From NCBI RefSeq assembly GCF_001402915.1, contig NZ_CP012945.1:248001-312000 (forward strand): a stretch of 64,000 nucleotides of DNA, given 5' to 3'. Shown in pieces: positions 1 to 8,597 of this stretch (position 1 is the stretch's first letter; each line of letters begins with the position of its first letter). Source of the DNA: Devosia sp. A16 (GTDB taxonomy: Bacteria; Pseudomonadota; Alphaproteobacteria; Rhizobiales; Devosiaceae). The position numbers and the translations under genes were made by a program. Under the pieces are notes generated by a model that did no database searches, was not told the origin of the DNA, and saw nothing but the letters and a program-made list of their open reading frames with translations.

Positions 1-186
1 ATCGTCGGCGGCAATCCGGCCAAGCCCATTCGCAGGCGCTTCGCCGACGCCGAGATCGCCATGCTGCTCGAAATGAACTGGTGGGACTGGACCGACGAGC
101 ATCTGGCCGGCGCGATGCCGCTGTTCACCTCGAACCGTATCGCGGACCTTCATGCATATTGGCAGTCCACAGTACTGACAAGCTGA
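1..186 (+). CDS. CatB-type O-acetyltransferase, C-terminal fragment
   Basis: The window opens inside a reading frame that ends at TGA 184-186. The visible residues begin IVGGNPAKPIRRRF, the end of the left-handed beta-helix in CatB/VatD-type acetyl-CoA-dependent O-acetyltransferases (xenobiotic acyltransferases). The following helical tail (MLLEMNWWDW) is also typical of this family. These enzymes are cytoplasmic trimers that acetylate hydroxyl groups on antibiotics or other small acceptors. The substrate cannot be read from the 61 residues present, and the catalytic His lies upstream of the window. Confidence 0.75.
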   Translation: MVGGNPAKPIRRRFADAEIAMLLEMNWWDWTDEHLAGAMPLFTSNRIADLHAYWQSTVLTS

Positions 187-253
187 ACATAGGTCTTCTG
201 GACCATGCGACGTTCCACTCCCGATACTATGAAAACCAGCGGGAGGGGACGTC

Positions 254-1051
254 ATGGACCAGAGTGAACTGATCGCGCGGGTCGTCGACAGCTTTGGCGG
301 CGATCCGCGCATCACGGCGCTGTTTCTCTCCGGCAGCTTCGGCCGGGGCACGGCAGATGCCCATAGCGACGTCGACCTGCTCGCCATCGCCGACCCCGCG
401 GACCACGAGGGGCTCGCTGGCGACTGGCGCCCGGCGCTCGAGGCCATTACGCCGATCGTCCACTACGTCCGCCTGCCACACGCGCTGGTGCTCAATGCCG
501 TCACCGACGACTGGCTGCGCATCGACCTCCACATCGCTATCCGCGACCACCTCGCCAACGCGGCGCAGGACAGCCTGAAGCCGCTGGTCGATCGCCACGA
601 CCTTTACGCCACGCTCCGTCCCGAAACGCCCGAGCCGGCACGCAATCCGGGCCGGCTGGGCTGGATGGTCGGCGAGTTCATCCGCATCCTGGGGCTGACG
701 CCGGTCGCGATCGGGCGCGGCGAAGTCGAGCTGATGACCGTGGGCAACGGCTTTCTGCGACGACTACTCACCGATCTGCTGATCATGGAGGTCAACCCCC
801 GGATTCCCGGTGGCATGCTGCACCTGAGCCGCGTGCTCGACCCCGGACGAATGGCGGTGCTCGCCTCGGTGCCTCTGCCCCAGCTCGACTCCAACTCCGC
901 CATCGCGTCGAACCTGGCGCTCGCCCGCACCTTCATGCCGCGCGCCAAGGCGCTCTGCACCACGCTCGGGGTCGAATGGCCGACCGCCTTCGAAGCCGCG
1001 ACCCGGCGCAACCTGCAGCGCGCCCTGCCGGACCGCACCATCGACTGGTAG
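254..1051 (+). CDS. Nucleotidyltransferase-domain protein
   Basis: A 265-residue protein of the DNA polymerase beta-like nucleotidyltransferase superfamily. The signature GSFGRGTADAHSDVDL spans residues 27-42; Gly27-Ser28 bind the NTP, and Asp39 and Asp41 are the metal-binding pair. A third acidic position probably lies in the RIDLHI strand near residue 98. The rest is helical and unassigned, resembling aminoglycoside-nucleotidyltransferase-like proteins of unknown substrate. GGGAGGGG lies seven bases before the ATG and fixes the start. It follows the acetyltransferase on the same strand. Antibiotic modification is possible but cannot be claimed from sequence. Confidence 0.7.
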   Translation: MDQSELIARVVDSFGGDPRITALFLSGSFGRGTADAHSDVDLLAIADPADHEGLAGDWRPALEAITPIVHYVRLPHALVLNAVTDDWLRIDLHIAIRDHLANAAQDSLKPLVDRHDLYATLRPETPEPARNPGRLGWMVGEFIRILGLTPVAIGRGEVELMTVGNGFLRRLLTDLLIMEVNPRIPGGMLHLSRVLDPGRMAVLASVPLPQLDSNSAIASNLALARTFMPRAKALCTTLGVEWPTAFEAATRRNLQRALPDRTIDW

Positions 1052-1093
1052 CGGCAACAGGCGCATAATGGCGACCACACTCGCGGAGCCCCC

Positions 1094-1957
1094 GTGAAAG
1101 TCGCCGCCCTTACCGCCATCGCCATGTTCGCCTTTGCCGCCAATTCGGTGCTGGCGCGCCTGGCCTTCGCGACGGCCGACGCTGAACCACTGACCTACAC
1201 CGGCATCCGCCTCGCCTCGGGCGCGCTGGTTCTCGCGGCGCTACTCCTCCTGCGCCGCGCACCGGGAACATCGATTGCCATCGGTGGCAGCTGGCGCGCC
1301 GCAGCCGCACTGTTCGGCTACGCCCTCGCCTTCTCGATCGCCTACATCCTGCTCGGCGCCGGCACCGGCGCGCTGATCCTGTTTGCCAGCGTGCAGATGG
1401 GCATCCTTGGCTGGGCGGTGTTCAAGGGAGATCGGCCGGGCGGGCTCGAATGGCTGGGCCTTGCGGTGGCGCTCGCCGCGTTCGCCTACCTTGTCTCCCC
1501 CGGCCTCGTCGCGCCCCATCCGCTCGGCACGCTGCTGATGGTCGGCTCCGGCCTTTGCTGGGCCGCCTACACCCTGCTCGGCCGCGGCTCCAAGGCGCCG
1601 CTCATCGATACCGCCGGCAACTTCATTCGCTGCCTGCCTGTGGCCGTGGTGATCGTCATCGCCGGGCTGCTGCTCCATCCGGTCGATCCCGGCGCCGCAG
1701 CCTATGCCGTCGCTTCGGGCGCGCTGGCGTCCGGCCTCGGCTATGCCGTCTGGTACGGCGTGCTGCCGAGCCTTGCGCGCACCCAGGCAGCCGTGGTCCA
1801 GCTCACCGTCCCCGCCATCGCCGCGGCCGGCGGCGTGCTGCTGATCGCCGAGCCGCCTACCCTCCGCCTCGTCATCGCGTCGATCGGCATCCTCGGCGGT
1901 GTCGCGCTCGCCCTCATCGCGGCCGATCGCCGACGTCGCATCAAAGCAGCCAGTTGA
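1094..1957 (+). CDS. EamA-family (DMT) transporter
   Basis: A 287-residue integral membrane protein starting at GTG. It has about ten hydrophobic helices in two EamA repeats, as in drug/metabolite transporters of the RhaT/YdcZ type. The first helix reads AALTAIAMFAFAANSVLARL, and the C-terminal half repeats the pattern (VQLTVPAIAAAGGVLL). The short basic C-terminus (ADRRRRIKAAS) is cytoplasmic by the positive-inside rule. It lies 42 bases after the nucleotidyltransferase and may be cotranscribed. Substrate unknown; members export amino acids, nucleotides or other metabolites. This is the first of three EamA transporters in the window. Confidence 0.8.
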   Translation: MKVAALTAIAMFAFAANSVLARLAFATADAEPLTYTGIRLASGALVLAALLLLRRAPGTSIAIGGSWRAAAALFGYALAFSIAYILLGAGTGALILFASVQMGILGWAVFKGDRPGGLEWLGLAVALAAFAYLVSPGLVAPHPLGTLLMVGSGLCWAAYTLLGRGSKAPLIDTAGNFIRCLPVAVVIVIAGLLLHPVDPGAAAYAVASGALASGLGYAVWYGVLPSLARTQAAVVQLTVPAIAAAGGVLLIAEPPTLRLVIASIGILGGVALALIAADRRRRIKAAS

Positions 1958-2152
1958 CGGGTTGACCTCGCCGCCGCGTCCGCTATGTTCCCGGCATCAT
2001 GATGATGATCCGCAGTTTCGCATCGGTGTTTCTCCTCGCCTGAGGAGCCGTAAGGCAGCACCACCGCGCCTGAGGGCGCCCCGCCCACGCGCATCCGCCA
2101 CGAGTCTGGCTCGTCGGATCGCTTGTGAGCTTATGCGAATTCGGAAACCACA

Positions 2153-2947
2153 ATGCCTGTACATACTCCCGCGCTCTCGGCAGCGCAGCTCGACGCTTTC
2201 GTCACCGACGGCTTCGTCCGCATCGATCACGCCTTCCCAGAGGAGGTCGCCGCTCGCGGTCGCGACATTCTCTGGATGCTGACCGGCCTCGACAAGGATG
2301 ATCCCACTACCTGGACCAAACCGGTGATCCGGCTTGGCGACAATCCGGCCGCGCCGTTCCGCGAGGCGGCCAATACGCCGGTCCTCCAGGCCGCCTTCGA
2401 TCAGTTGGTCGGCCCCGGCCGCTGGCTGCCGCGCGGCAGCCTCGGCACCTTCCCGATCCGCTTTCCCTCGCCGGACGATCCGGGCGACGCCGGCTGGCAC
2501 ATCGATGTGAGCTTCGGCTGGGATGAGAACCCCACCGACTTCATGGCCTGGCGCGCCAATGTCAGCTCGAAAGGGCGGGCCCTGCTGATGTTGTTCCTGT
2601 TCTCCGAGGTCGGCGAACAGGATGCCCCGACGCGGATCCGGGTCGGCTCGCACCTGGACATCGCGCGGCAGCTGGCGCCGGCCGGCGAAGCGGGACTGTC
2701 ACTGCGCGAGCTCGCCGCCAACGGCTTTGCCGAGACGGCTCACCTGCCCGAGGTGCTCGCCACCGGAGGCCCCGGTACGGTCTATCTATGCCATCCGTTC
2801 CTGGTGCACGCCGCGCAGCCACATCACGGCACCCGGCCTCGCTTCATGGCCCAGCCGCCGCTGCTGCCGCGTCAGCCGCTGCAACTCGAACGCGCCGATG
2901 GTGACTATTCGCCGGTAGAGCTGGCTATCCGCCGCGCAATCGGCTGA
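2153..2947 (+). CDS. Phytanoyl-CoA dioxygenase (PhyH)-family protein
   Basis: A 264-residue Fe(II)/2-oxoglutarate-dependent oxygenase of the PhyH type. The metal ligands are visible as WHIDVS (His116, Asp118) and a distal His in FLVHAAQPH (His219). The Arg that binds 2-oxoglutarate is expected in GTRPRF just after. The N-terminal stretch AFVTDGFVRIDHAFP is the usual family opening. Bacterial members hydroxylate diverse small molecules, so the substrate is not predictable. It stands alone on the plus strand, convergent with the methyltransferase behind it. The 195 bases upstream show no clear element. Confidence 0.75.
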   Translation: MPVHTPALSAAQLDAFVTDGFVRIDHAFPEEVAARGRDILWMLTGLDKDDPTTWTKPVIRLGDNPAAPFREAANTPVLQAAFDQLVGPGRWLPRGSLGTFPIRFPSPDDPGDAGWHIDVSFGWDENPTDFMAWRANVSSKGRALLMLFLFSEVGEQDAPTRIRVGSHLDIARQLAPAGEAGLSLRELAANGFAETAHLPEVLATGGPGTVYLCHPFLVHAAQPHHGTRPRFMAQPPLLPRQPLQLERADGDYSPVELAIRRAIG

Positions 2948-2985
2948 TCGATCGGGGCGGTCCGCACACGAGGCGCCCGCCCCCG

Positions 2986-3906
2986 TCACACCCGCTCGGC
3001 GAGGACGATCGCACCCTCGACCGGCAGACCACGCTCCAGGCGGATCGTCGTGGCTTCGACCCTGACGGTCCGCAACCCCACCGCCTGGCAGATGGCCAGG
3101 GTCGGGGTGGTCGCGTGCTGGAACCTCAGGGTCGTGCCCAGCCGCACCGCGTCCGGCCCCGCATGCGTTTCGAGCGAGAACGCCACCAGGCCGCCCGGCC
3201 GCAGCGCATTGCTGGCCGCTGCCAAGGGGCCCTGCAGGTCGCCAACATAGTTGAACACATCCGCCGCCACGATCAGGTCGGCCGTCCCCGGTGCTTCGAG
3301 GAGGAAGGCCACGAGGTCGGCTTTCTGCAGCCGGTCGTACGTGCGCTTGCGACGCGCTTCGGCCAGCATGTTCGCCGACAGATCGACGCCCTCCAGACGA
3401 TCGACCAGGGGCCACAGCCGTTCACCCATCAGCCCGGTTCCGCATCCGAGGTCCAGCGCCCGTTCGAACCGCGTCGCGCCGCGGGCCGCAAGCGTGTCGC
3501 GGATCGCCACCTCGAGCATTTCGGGCGTCCGATAGCCCAGCCGCCCCACCAGAGCGTCTTCGAAGCGCGAGGCATAGTCGTCGAACAACGCCTCGACATA
3601 GGCGGGCGCCGCCTGCGCGGAGCCGCCTGCCCCGTGTGCGGCGAGCTTCAGCGTGGCGCCGAACAGGCCGCGGGCGTCAAGCTGCAGCAGCTGGGTCCAC
3701 GCCGCGACCGCGCCGGCAATGTCGCCGGCCGCCTCGCGATAGGCGCCGAGCAGGTTCCATCCGGCCACCCATTGCGGCACCATCTCGAGTGCCTGTGCCA
3801 TGAGCTCGGCGGCCTCGGCGAAGGCGCGCTCGGCGGCGAGCGCCGCGGCGTAGGACGCACGACGATCGGCGACGAGGTCGCCGGACGAATACTGTATTTC
3901 GCGCAA
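2986..3906 (-). CDS. TPR-containing SAM-dependent methyltransferase
   Basis: A 306-residue protein with an N-terminal helical TPR-like region (about residues 15-90, with AAELMAQALEMVPQWVAGW). A class I methyltransferase fold follows. Motif I, ALDLGCGTGLMGERL, lies near residue 150; motif II/III segments are LEGVDLSANMLAEARRK and DLIVAADVFNYVGDL. It matches the bacterial family described as predicted methyltransferase with TPR repeat. The methyl acceptor is unknown; the TPR part suggests a protein partner. It is transcribed toward the PhyH-like gene with a 38-base gap. Confidence 0.75.
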   Translation of the reverse strand: MREIQYSSGDLVADRRASYAAALAAERAFAEAAELMAQALEMVPQWVAGWNLLGAYREAAGDIAGAVAAWTQLLQLDARGLFGATLKLAAHGAGGSAQAAPAYVEALFDDYASRFEDALVGRLGYRTPEMLEVAIRDTLAARGATRFERALDLGCGTGLMGERLWPLVDRLEGVDLSANMLAEARRKRTYDRLQKADLVAFLLEAPGTADLIVAADVFNYVGDLQGPLAAASNALRPGGLVAFSLETHAGPDAVRLGTTLRFQHATTPTLAICQAVGLRTVRVEATTIRLERGLPVEGAIVLAERV

Positions 3907-4185
3907 GGTTGTTTGGCACCGGGCTGGAGGACACGCATTTAGCGCGCCGGCGCGGCGCGGGGAAGATGGGCATGAGCGGGAATTTCCACTTTGCTGTCAC
4001 ATTGCCGGGGCATAGACTGAACTATGGACGTGCCGTGCGAGTGCGGCCCTGTCCATCGGGTGAGTCGCCCGATATCTCGACGCCTTCGATGCCCCACTCC
4101 CTGGGCGCGAAGGCCTGCTAGTCAGATCGCATTTCAACCCGACGTGCCCCCTGCACGCCGGGCAAAACCAGTTTCCTGCGCCGTA

Positions 4186-4214
4186 TTGATAGGGAGAAAA
4201 TTTCGGTCTACAAG
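4186..4214 (+). promoter_or_regulatory. Candidate promoter and long leader of cspA
   Basis: TTGATA at 4186-4191 and TACAAG at 4209-4214 are separated by exactly 17 bases and resemble a sigma-70 promoter. Transcription from about 4221 would give a leader of roughly 130 bases before the cold shock ORF. Long structured leaders are typical of cspA mRNAs, which they help stabilise and translate in the cold. The rest of the 444-base gap from 3907 to 4350 shows no gene. Confidence 0.4.
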
Positions 4215-4350
4215 TTAATGGTCGAATATTGCGGCCGACACTTCGTGCCTGGCGTCTCAAACGCGCCTGCTGAGGTCATACCAAGAATTCGATTGGCGGA
4301 GTTTCCATTGGGGTGGGAACTGCCACGGCAGACTGCGAAAGGGACTACTT

Positions 4351-4560
4351 ATGGCTACCGGCACTGTGAAATGGTTCAACGGCCAGAAAGGCTACGGCTT
4401 CATTCAGCCCGACGAGGGTGGGGCTGATGTGTTCGTGCATATCTCCGCTGTCCAGCGTTCGGGGCTTTCGGGCCTCGATGAAGGCCAGAAGGTGACGTAC
4501 GAGATCGTCAAGGACAAGCGGACCGGCAAGAACGCCGCCGACAACCTCCAGGCGTCCTGA
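4351..4560 (+). CDS. cspA: Cold shock protein, CspA family
   Basis: A 69-residue single cold-shock domain, the usual length for bacterial CspA. RNP1 (KGYGFIQ) and RNP2 (VFVHIS) supply the aromatic residues that stack on single-stranded RNA or DNA. The opening [17 protein letters not shown] is the alphaproteobacterial consensus. These proteins are cytoplasmic RNA chaperones that melt secondary structure during cold shift or growth. GAAAGGGA lies seven bases before the ATG. The gene is monocistronic, bounded by the terminator at 4654-4685. Which Csp paralogue it is cannot be told here. Confidence 0.95.
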   Translation: MATGTVKWFNGQKGYGFIQPDEGGADVFVHISAVQRSGLSGLDEGQKVTYEIVKDKRTGKNAADNLQAS

Positions 4561-4653
4561 CTCCGGTGGGGTGCTTGATGCATCCTGACCGGTAGATGCG
4601 AGGGCATCCCGCTCCGGTCGGATTTAGCAGATCTCGGATTTATCAGATCAAAG

Positions 4654-4685
4654 AGGCGCAGCTTCCGGGCTGCGCCTTTGGTTTT
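4654..4685 (+). terminator. Rho-independent terminator of cspA
   Basis: A perfect 9-bp stem (4654-4662 with 4669-4677) with a 6-base loop is followed by TTGGTTTTT. It ends the cspA transcript. On the other side lies the end of the SnoaL-like gene. Confidence 0.85.
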
Positions 4686-4702
4686 TGGCCTGAGCCACCC
4701 CG

Positions 4703-5128
4703 TTACTTCGGGACCCGCTGTGCCACTCCCAGGAAATCCTCGTAGCAGTCATAGTTCACTTGCCGGACGACCCGCCCGTCGCGGAGCGTGATGACCATGC
4801 AGATATGGGCGACCATCGCATCGCCCGGCTGCAGCGCGCCCAACGACACGTTGACGATCCCCTCCCAGCGCGTCTCGACGATGACAGTGTCGCCGGCTTC
4901 GTATGTGGCCGTGATCGAGTAGCTCTGCTTGCGCAGCACCTTGGCGCCGCGCGGCAGGTCGGCCATCATCTTGTCGTAGCCGCGGGTCTGCCCCTCGGCG
5001 TAGAGCTTGTTCGGGCGCTCGATCTGCACCACGTCTGGGTGCAGCAGGCGCCCTACCGCCTCGACATCGAACCTCTCGATGGCCCCGATATACTCCCGCA
5101 CTATCGCTGCATTGCCGCCTTCGCCCAT
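4703..5128 (-). CDS. SnoaL-like (NTF2-fold) protein
   Basis: A 141-residue alpha+beta barrel of the SnoaL/NTF2 type: an N-terminal helix (NAAIVREYIGAIERFDVEAV) followed by strands with LLHPDVVQIE, VIVETRWEG and MVITLRDGRVVRQVNYDCYE. Such proteins are small-molecule isomerases, hydrolases or binding proteins; no specific function is assignable. The frame extends upstream to a GTG at 5164, but that start would place the N-terminus inside the operators. The ATG at 5128 is preferred because GGTGGCGAGG precedes it. The gene is divergent from the TetR gene and presumably its target. Confidence 0.7.
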   Translation of the reverse strand: MGEGGNAAIVREYIGAIERFDVEAVGRLLHPDVVQIERPNKLYAEGQTRGYDKMMADLPRGAKVLRKQSYSITATYEAGDTVIVETRWEGIVNVSLGALQPGDAMVAHICMVITLRDGRVVRQVNYDCYEDFLGVAQRVPK

Positions 5129-5146
5129 TATCCTCGCCACCGTCTG

Positions 5147-5188
5147 GAACATCGTTCTAGTCACACTATCTCTAGAACGATGTTCTAG
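5147..5188. promoter_or_regulatory. Twin operator between SnoaL-like gene and tetR
   Basis: The 14-base word GAACATCGTTCTAG at 5147-5160 is repeated as its exact reverse complement at 5172-5185. The second copy extends to a 17-bp palindrome (CTAGAAC, GAT, GTTCTAG; 5172-5188). The centres are about 26 bases apart. The arrangement fits binding of two TetR dimers that would control both divergent genes. The second site ends 20 bases before the tetR start. Confidence 0.75.
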
Positions 5189-5207
5189 TTTCGTCTATGC
5201 TTCTTTG

Positions 5208-5789
5208 ATGGCCAATCGACCGCCTTCTGCAGATCGCCGTTCCGAAATCCTCGACGCGGCCCTCGCCTGCTTCCTCGCGCGCGGCTACGCTGCGACAAGC
5301 ATCGCTGACATTCGCAACCGGAGCGCCGCCTCGACGGGGAGCATCTACCACTTCTTCGGCAACAAGGGTTCCCTCGCTCTGGCGCTGGTCGAGCGCGCGG
5401 TGGGCGGATGGTCGGGCTCCTCGGGCGATGCCGCCAACCCCGATGCCGTCGCGGAACTCTCCATCAAGGCTTCGGTGGCCGGATTGGTGCGATGGGGCCT
5501 GGCCAACCCGGCTTCCATGCGCTTTCTCGATGAGGTCCGCACTCTCGCCGCCTCGGACACCAGCCTTGCCGAAGTTTCCACCCTGCTGGCACGGGGCCAT
5601 GAGGCCGCCCGTGCGCGCTACGCTGCCTTTGTGGCACAGGGCGAGGTTCGCGACCTGCCGTGGCCGCTTGCCCACGCCCTGATGCTCGGCCCTGCCTACG
5701 ACTTCCTTCGCCTCGCCACGGCCGATGTCGCCTCCGATGCTGCGGACCTGCTTGCGATCGCAGCCTGGAACGCCGTCCGAGCCTCTTGA
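5208..5789 (+). CDS. TetR/AcrR-family transcriptional regulator
   Basis: A 193-residue one-component repressor. The N-terminal helix-turn-helix is clear: RRSEILDAALACFLARGY, then TSIADIRNRSAASTGSIYHFFGNKGSLALAL (residues about 9-58). The C-terminal ligand-binding domain is family-typical in length and divergent in sequence. The frame is open far upstream, but the ATG at 5208 gives the standard TetR N-terminus and leaves the operators non-coding. It is divergent from the SnoaL-like gene and is likely autoregulated through the 5147-5188 sites. The inducer is unknown. Confidence 0.88.
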   Translation: MANRPPSADRRSEILDAALACFLARGYAATSIADIRNRSAASTGSIYHFFGNKGSLALALVERAVGGWSGSSGDAANPDAVAELSIKASVAGLVRWGLANPASMRFLDEVRTLAASDTSLAEVSTLLARGHEAARARYAAFVAQGEVRDLPWPLAHALMLGPAYDFLRLATADVASDAADLLAIAAWNAVRAS

Positions 5790-5958
5790 CCTGCCCGCCC
5801 ACCACAACGATATGCACCGCTCGCGCAGCGCGGCCTACGCCCCGCTTGACCGATGCCTTCGCCGAAGGCAGTTTACGTGGACGCTCCCCCTCAGGTCAGC
5901 ATGCTGACGACGCCGAATGACTTTGGCAGGGGAGCCTTTCTTTGAGTTGGAGACGGCT

Positions 5959-6432
5959 ATGGACAAGATTCCGATGACACCCAGCGGTCACAAGACCCTG
6001 TCGGAGGAATATCGTCGTCGCACCGCCGAGGACCGCCCCAAGATCATCGCCGACATCGCCGAAGCGCGCGCCCATGGCGACCTCAGCGAAAACGCCGAGT
6101 ACCATGCGGCCAAGGAGCAGCAGAGCCTGAACGAGGGCCGCATCAAGGAGCTCGAATCCTTGCTGGCGCTGGCCGATATCATCGACATCAGCAAGCTGAG
6201 CGGCTCGACCATCAAGTTCGGCGCCACGGTGAAGCTCGTCGACGAGGACACCGAGGCCGAGAAATCCTACCAGATCGTCGGCGATGCGGAAGCGGACCTG
6301 TCGAAGGGCCGCATCTCGATCTCGTCGCCGATCGCCCGCGCCATGATCGGCAAGGAAGCCGGCGATTCGGTCGAGGTCGCTGCCCCCGGCGGCTCCAAGA
6401 CGTACGAAATCCTGGACGTTAAGTTCGTCTAG
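5959..6432 (+). CDS. greA: Transcription elongation factor GreA
   Basis: A 157-residue protein matching the family length of about 158. The N-terminal coiled coil contains the acidic tip region [18 protein letters not shown] (about residues 36-53), which enters the RNA polymerase secondary channel and stimulates cleavage of backtracked RNA. The C-terminal FKBP-like globular domain ends in [13 protein letters not shown]. The ATG at 5959 gives the canonical opening [17 protein letters not shown]. It is a cytoplasmic housekeeping gene standing alone between tetR and trxB. Confidence 0.96.
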   Translation: MDKIPMTPSGHKTLSEEYRRRTAEDRPKIIADIAEARAHGDLSENAEYHAAKEQQSLNEGRIKELESLLALADIIDISKLSGSTIKFGATVKLVDEDTEAEKSYQIVGDAEADLSKGRISISSPIARAMIGKEAGDSVEVAAPGGSKTYEILDVKFV

Positions 6433-6575
6433 CTCCCGGTAGGGCGCTTTGCCGCGCCCTCCGCTGTGACTTTTCGGTGAGTCCGCGCGTTCCATCGCCG
6501 CATGGCGATGGTCGTGCCCTTGAAAGGTGCGCGCCGAACCTCCTATTTTGGTCTAGGGCTTAAGTCTCAGTATCA

Positions 6576-7538
6576 GTGGAGCGTAAGGTGCACGCCAAAG
6601 TCGTCATCATCGGATCGGGTCCGGCCGGCTATACGGCGGCCATCTATGCGGCGCGCGCCATGCTCGAGCCGGTCATGATTTCCGGCATCCAGCCGGGTGG
6701 TCAGCTCACCATCACCACCGATGTCGAGAACTATCCCGGCTTCGCCGACGTCATCCAGGGCCCCTGGCTGATGGAGCAGATGAAGGCGCAGGCCGAGCAT
6801 GTCGGCACCCGGATGATCAACGACATCATCGTCGAAGTGGATTTCGACAAGCGGCCATTCGTCCTTATCGGCGACGGCGGCACCCGCTATACCGCCGACT
6901 CCGTGATCATTGCCACCGGCGCCCAGGCGCGCTGGCTGGGGCTCGAGTCCGAGGAGAAATTCCAGGGCTTCGGCGTTTCGGCCTGCGCTACCTGCGACGG
7001 CTTCTTCTATCGCGGCAAGGAAGTGATCGTGGTCGGCGGCGGCAACACCGCCGTGGAGGAAGCGCTGTTCCTCACCAATTTCGCATCAAAGGTCACGGTC
7101 GTGCACCGGCGCGGCGAGTTCCGCGCCGAGCGCATCCTACAGGAACGCCTGTTCAAGAACCCCAAGGTCGAGGTGATCTGGAACGCCGAGATCGAGGAAG
7201 TGTTCGGCCAGAACATGCCGCGCTCGGTTCAGGGGGTGAAGATCCGCGACACCAAGACCGGCCATGTCACTGAGAAAACCGTGGACGGCGTGTTCATCGC
7301 CATCGGCCACTCCCCCGCCACCTCGATCTTCTCGGGCAAGCTCGACATGAAGCCGGGCGGTTACCTGAAGGTCGTGCCGGGCGGCACGGCGACTAATGTG
7401 CCGGGCGTGTTCGCCGCCGGCGACGTCACCGACGACGTCTACCGGCAGGCGGTAACGGCGGCCGGGATGGGGTGCATGGCGGCGCTGGACGCCGAGGAAT
7501 ATCTGGCATCGCTCGAGCTTGCAGAAGCGGCGGAATAG
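6576..7538 (+). CDS. trxB: Thioredoxin-disulfide reductase
   Basis: A 320-residue FAD/NADPH flavoenzyme that reduces thioredoxin. The FAD-binding GSGPAGYTAAIYAARA lies near the N-terminus, the redox pair is CATC at residues 137-140, the NADPH-binding motif is VGGGNTAVEEAL, and the C-terminal FAD motif is GVFAAGDV. The start is either GTG 6576 or GTG 6591, both preceded by weak purine stretches. lsrB follows after three bases, an arrangement also known in Sinorhizobium and other Rhizobiales. This supports a shared redox-stress transcription unit. Confidence 0.95.
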   Translation: MERKVHAKVVIIGSGPAGYTAAIYAARAMLEPVMISGIQPGGQLTITTDVENYPGFADVIQGPWLMEQMKAQAEHVGTRMINDIIVEVDFDKRPFVLIGDGGTRYTADSVIIATGAQARWLGLESEEKFQGFGVSACATCDGFFYRGKEVIVVGGGNTAVEEALFLTNFASKVTVVHRRGEFRAERILQERLFKNPKVEVIWNAEIEEVFGQNMPRSVQGVKIRDTKTGHVTEKTVDGVFIAIGHSPATSIFSGKLDMKPGGYLKVVPGGTATNVPGVFAAGDVTDDVYRQAVTAAGMGCMAALDAEEYLASLELAEAAE

Positions 7539-7541
7539 TCG

Positions 7542-8435
7542 ATGCTGGATTGGGACAAGCTCCGCATCTTCCACACCGCCGCCGAATCCGGGTCGTTCAC
7601 CCACGCCGCTGAAAAGCTCAACATGAGCCAGTCTGCCGTTTCGCGGCAGATTTCGGCGCTGGAAGAGGATCTGGGGCTAAAGCTCTTCATCCGCCACGCC
7701 CGCGGCCTGGTCTTGACCGAGGTGGGCGAGCAGCTGTTCCGCACCGCCCATCGCATGCACTGGGAGTTGCAGCAGGTCGAGACCCAGATGTCCGAGAGCC
7801 AGGAGGTCCCGACCGGCCCCCTGCTCGTTACCACCACGGTGGGTATCGGCTCGACCTGGCTGAGCTCGCGCATCCATGAGTTCCTGATCCTTTATCCGGA
7901 AATCCAGATCGAGATTAAGCTCAACGATGCCGAGCTCGATCTCGCCATGCGCGAGGCCGACGTCGCCATCCGGCTGCACCGGCCGAACCAGTCCGAGATG
8001 ATCCAGCGCAAGCTGTTCACCGTGCACAATCACTTCTACGCCTCGGACAACTACCTCAAGGAATTCGGCTCGCCGCAGGCGGTCGAAGATCTCGACAGCC
8101 ACCGCATCATCTCGTTCGGCGAACCGGTGCCGTCCTATCTGGGCGATATCAACTATCTCGAGCGCCTCGGCCGCCCCGATTCCTCGCCGCGCCGCGCCTC
8201 GATGAAGGTCAACGCCATCTATGGCATGATGCAGGCCGCCCGGGCCGGTATCGGTATCGCCATGCTGCCCGATTATGTCACCGAGGGCGAGAGCAACCTG
8301 GTGCGGGTACTCGAAGGCATCGAGTTGCCGGCCTATGAGGCTTATTTCGTCTATCCCCCGGCGCTGAAGAATTCGAAGCGCGTCGGCGTGTTCCGCGACT
8401 TTCTCGTCGGCAAGGCCCGGGAGTGGTCGTTCTAG
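7542..8435 (+). CDS. lsrB: LysR-family regulator, LsrB/VtlR type
   Basis: A 297-residue LysR regulator. The N-terminal winged HTH (LRIFHTAAESGSFTHAAEKL, SQSAVSRQISALEEDLG, residues about 6-47) is followed by the periplasmic-binding-like effector domain from about residue 93. The start MLDWDKLRIFHTAAESGS and the position three bases after trxB are hallmarks of the LsrB (Sinorhizobium) / VtlR (Agrobacterium, Brucella) group. That group controls redox homeostasis, envelope polysaccharide and small RNAs. The symbol rests on synteny and family resemblance, so the regulon here is inferred. Confidence 0.85.
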   Translation: MLDWDKLRIFHTAAESGSFTHAAEKLNMSQSAVSRQISALEEDLGLKLFIRHARGLVLTEVGEQLFRTAHRMHWELQQVETQMSESQEVPTGPLLVTTTVGIGSTWLSSRIHEFLILYPEIQIEIKLNDAELDLAMREADVAIRLHRPNQSEMIQRKLFTVHNHFYASDNYLKEFGSPQAVEDLDSHRIISFGEPVPSYLGDINYLERLGRPDSSPRRASMKVNAIYGMMQAARAGIGIAMLPDYVTEGESNLVRVLEGIELPAYEAYFVYPPALKNSKRVGVFRDFLVGKAREWSF

Positions 8436-8471
8436 CGGACACGCCTGCTGCAAGCTCTGGTGCTCGCCGCC

Positions 8472-8576
8472 CCGTACCCCTGTCCCCTACCCGTAAGGGA
8501 AAGGGAGACCTCACACCACAATCGCAGTCAGCGTCTCCCTCCCCCTTGCGGGGAGGGATCAAGGGTGGGGGTCAGC
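8472..8576. repeat. Inverted pair of GC-rich palindromic repeats (REP-like)
   Basis: Two copies of a C-run/G-run hairpin (CCCCTACCCGTAAGGG... and CTCCCCCTTGCGGGGAGGG) sit in inverted orientation between lsrB and the GNAT gene. The cores resemble the repeats at 14242, 31505 and 48504. Confidence 0.6.
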
Positions 8577-8597
8577 CCGCGCCGGCGTTTGCGATTC

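Noticed and set aside
5007-5207. N-terminal extension of TetR from an upstream ATG
   Set aside because: It would run antisense through the SnoaL gene and both operators; the ATG at 5208 gives the standard TetR start.
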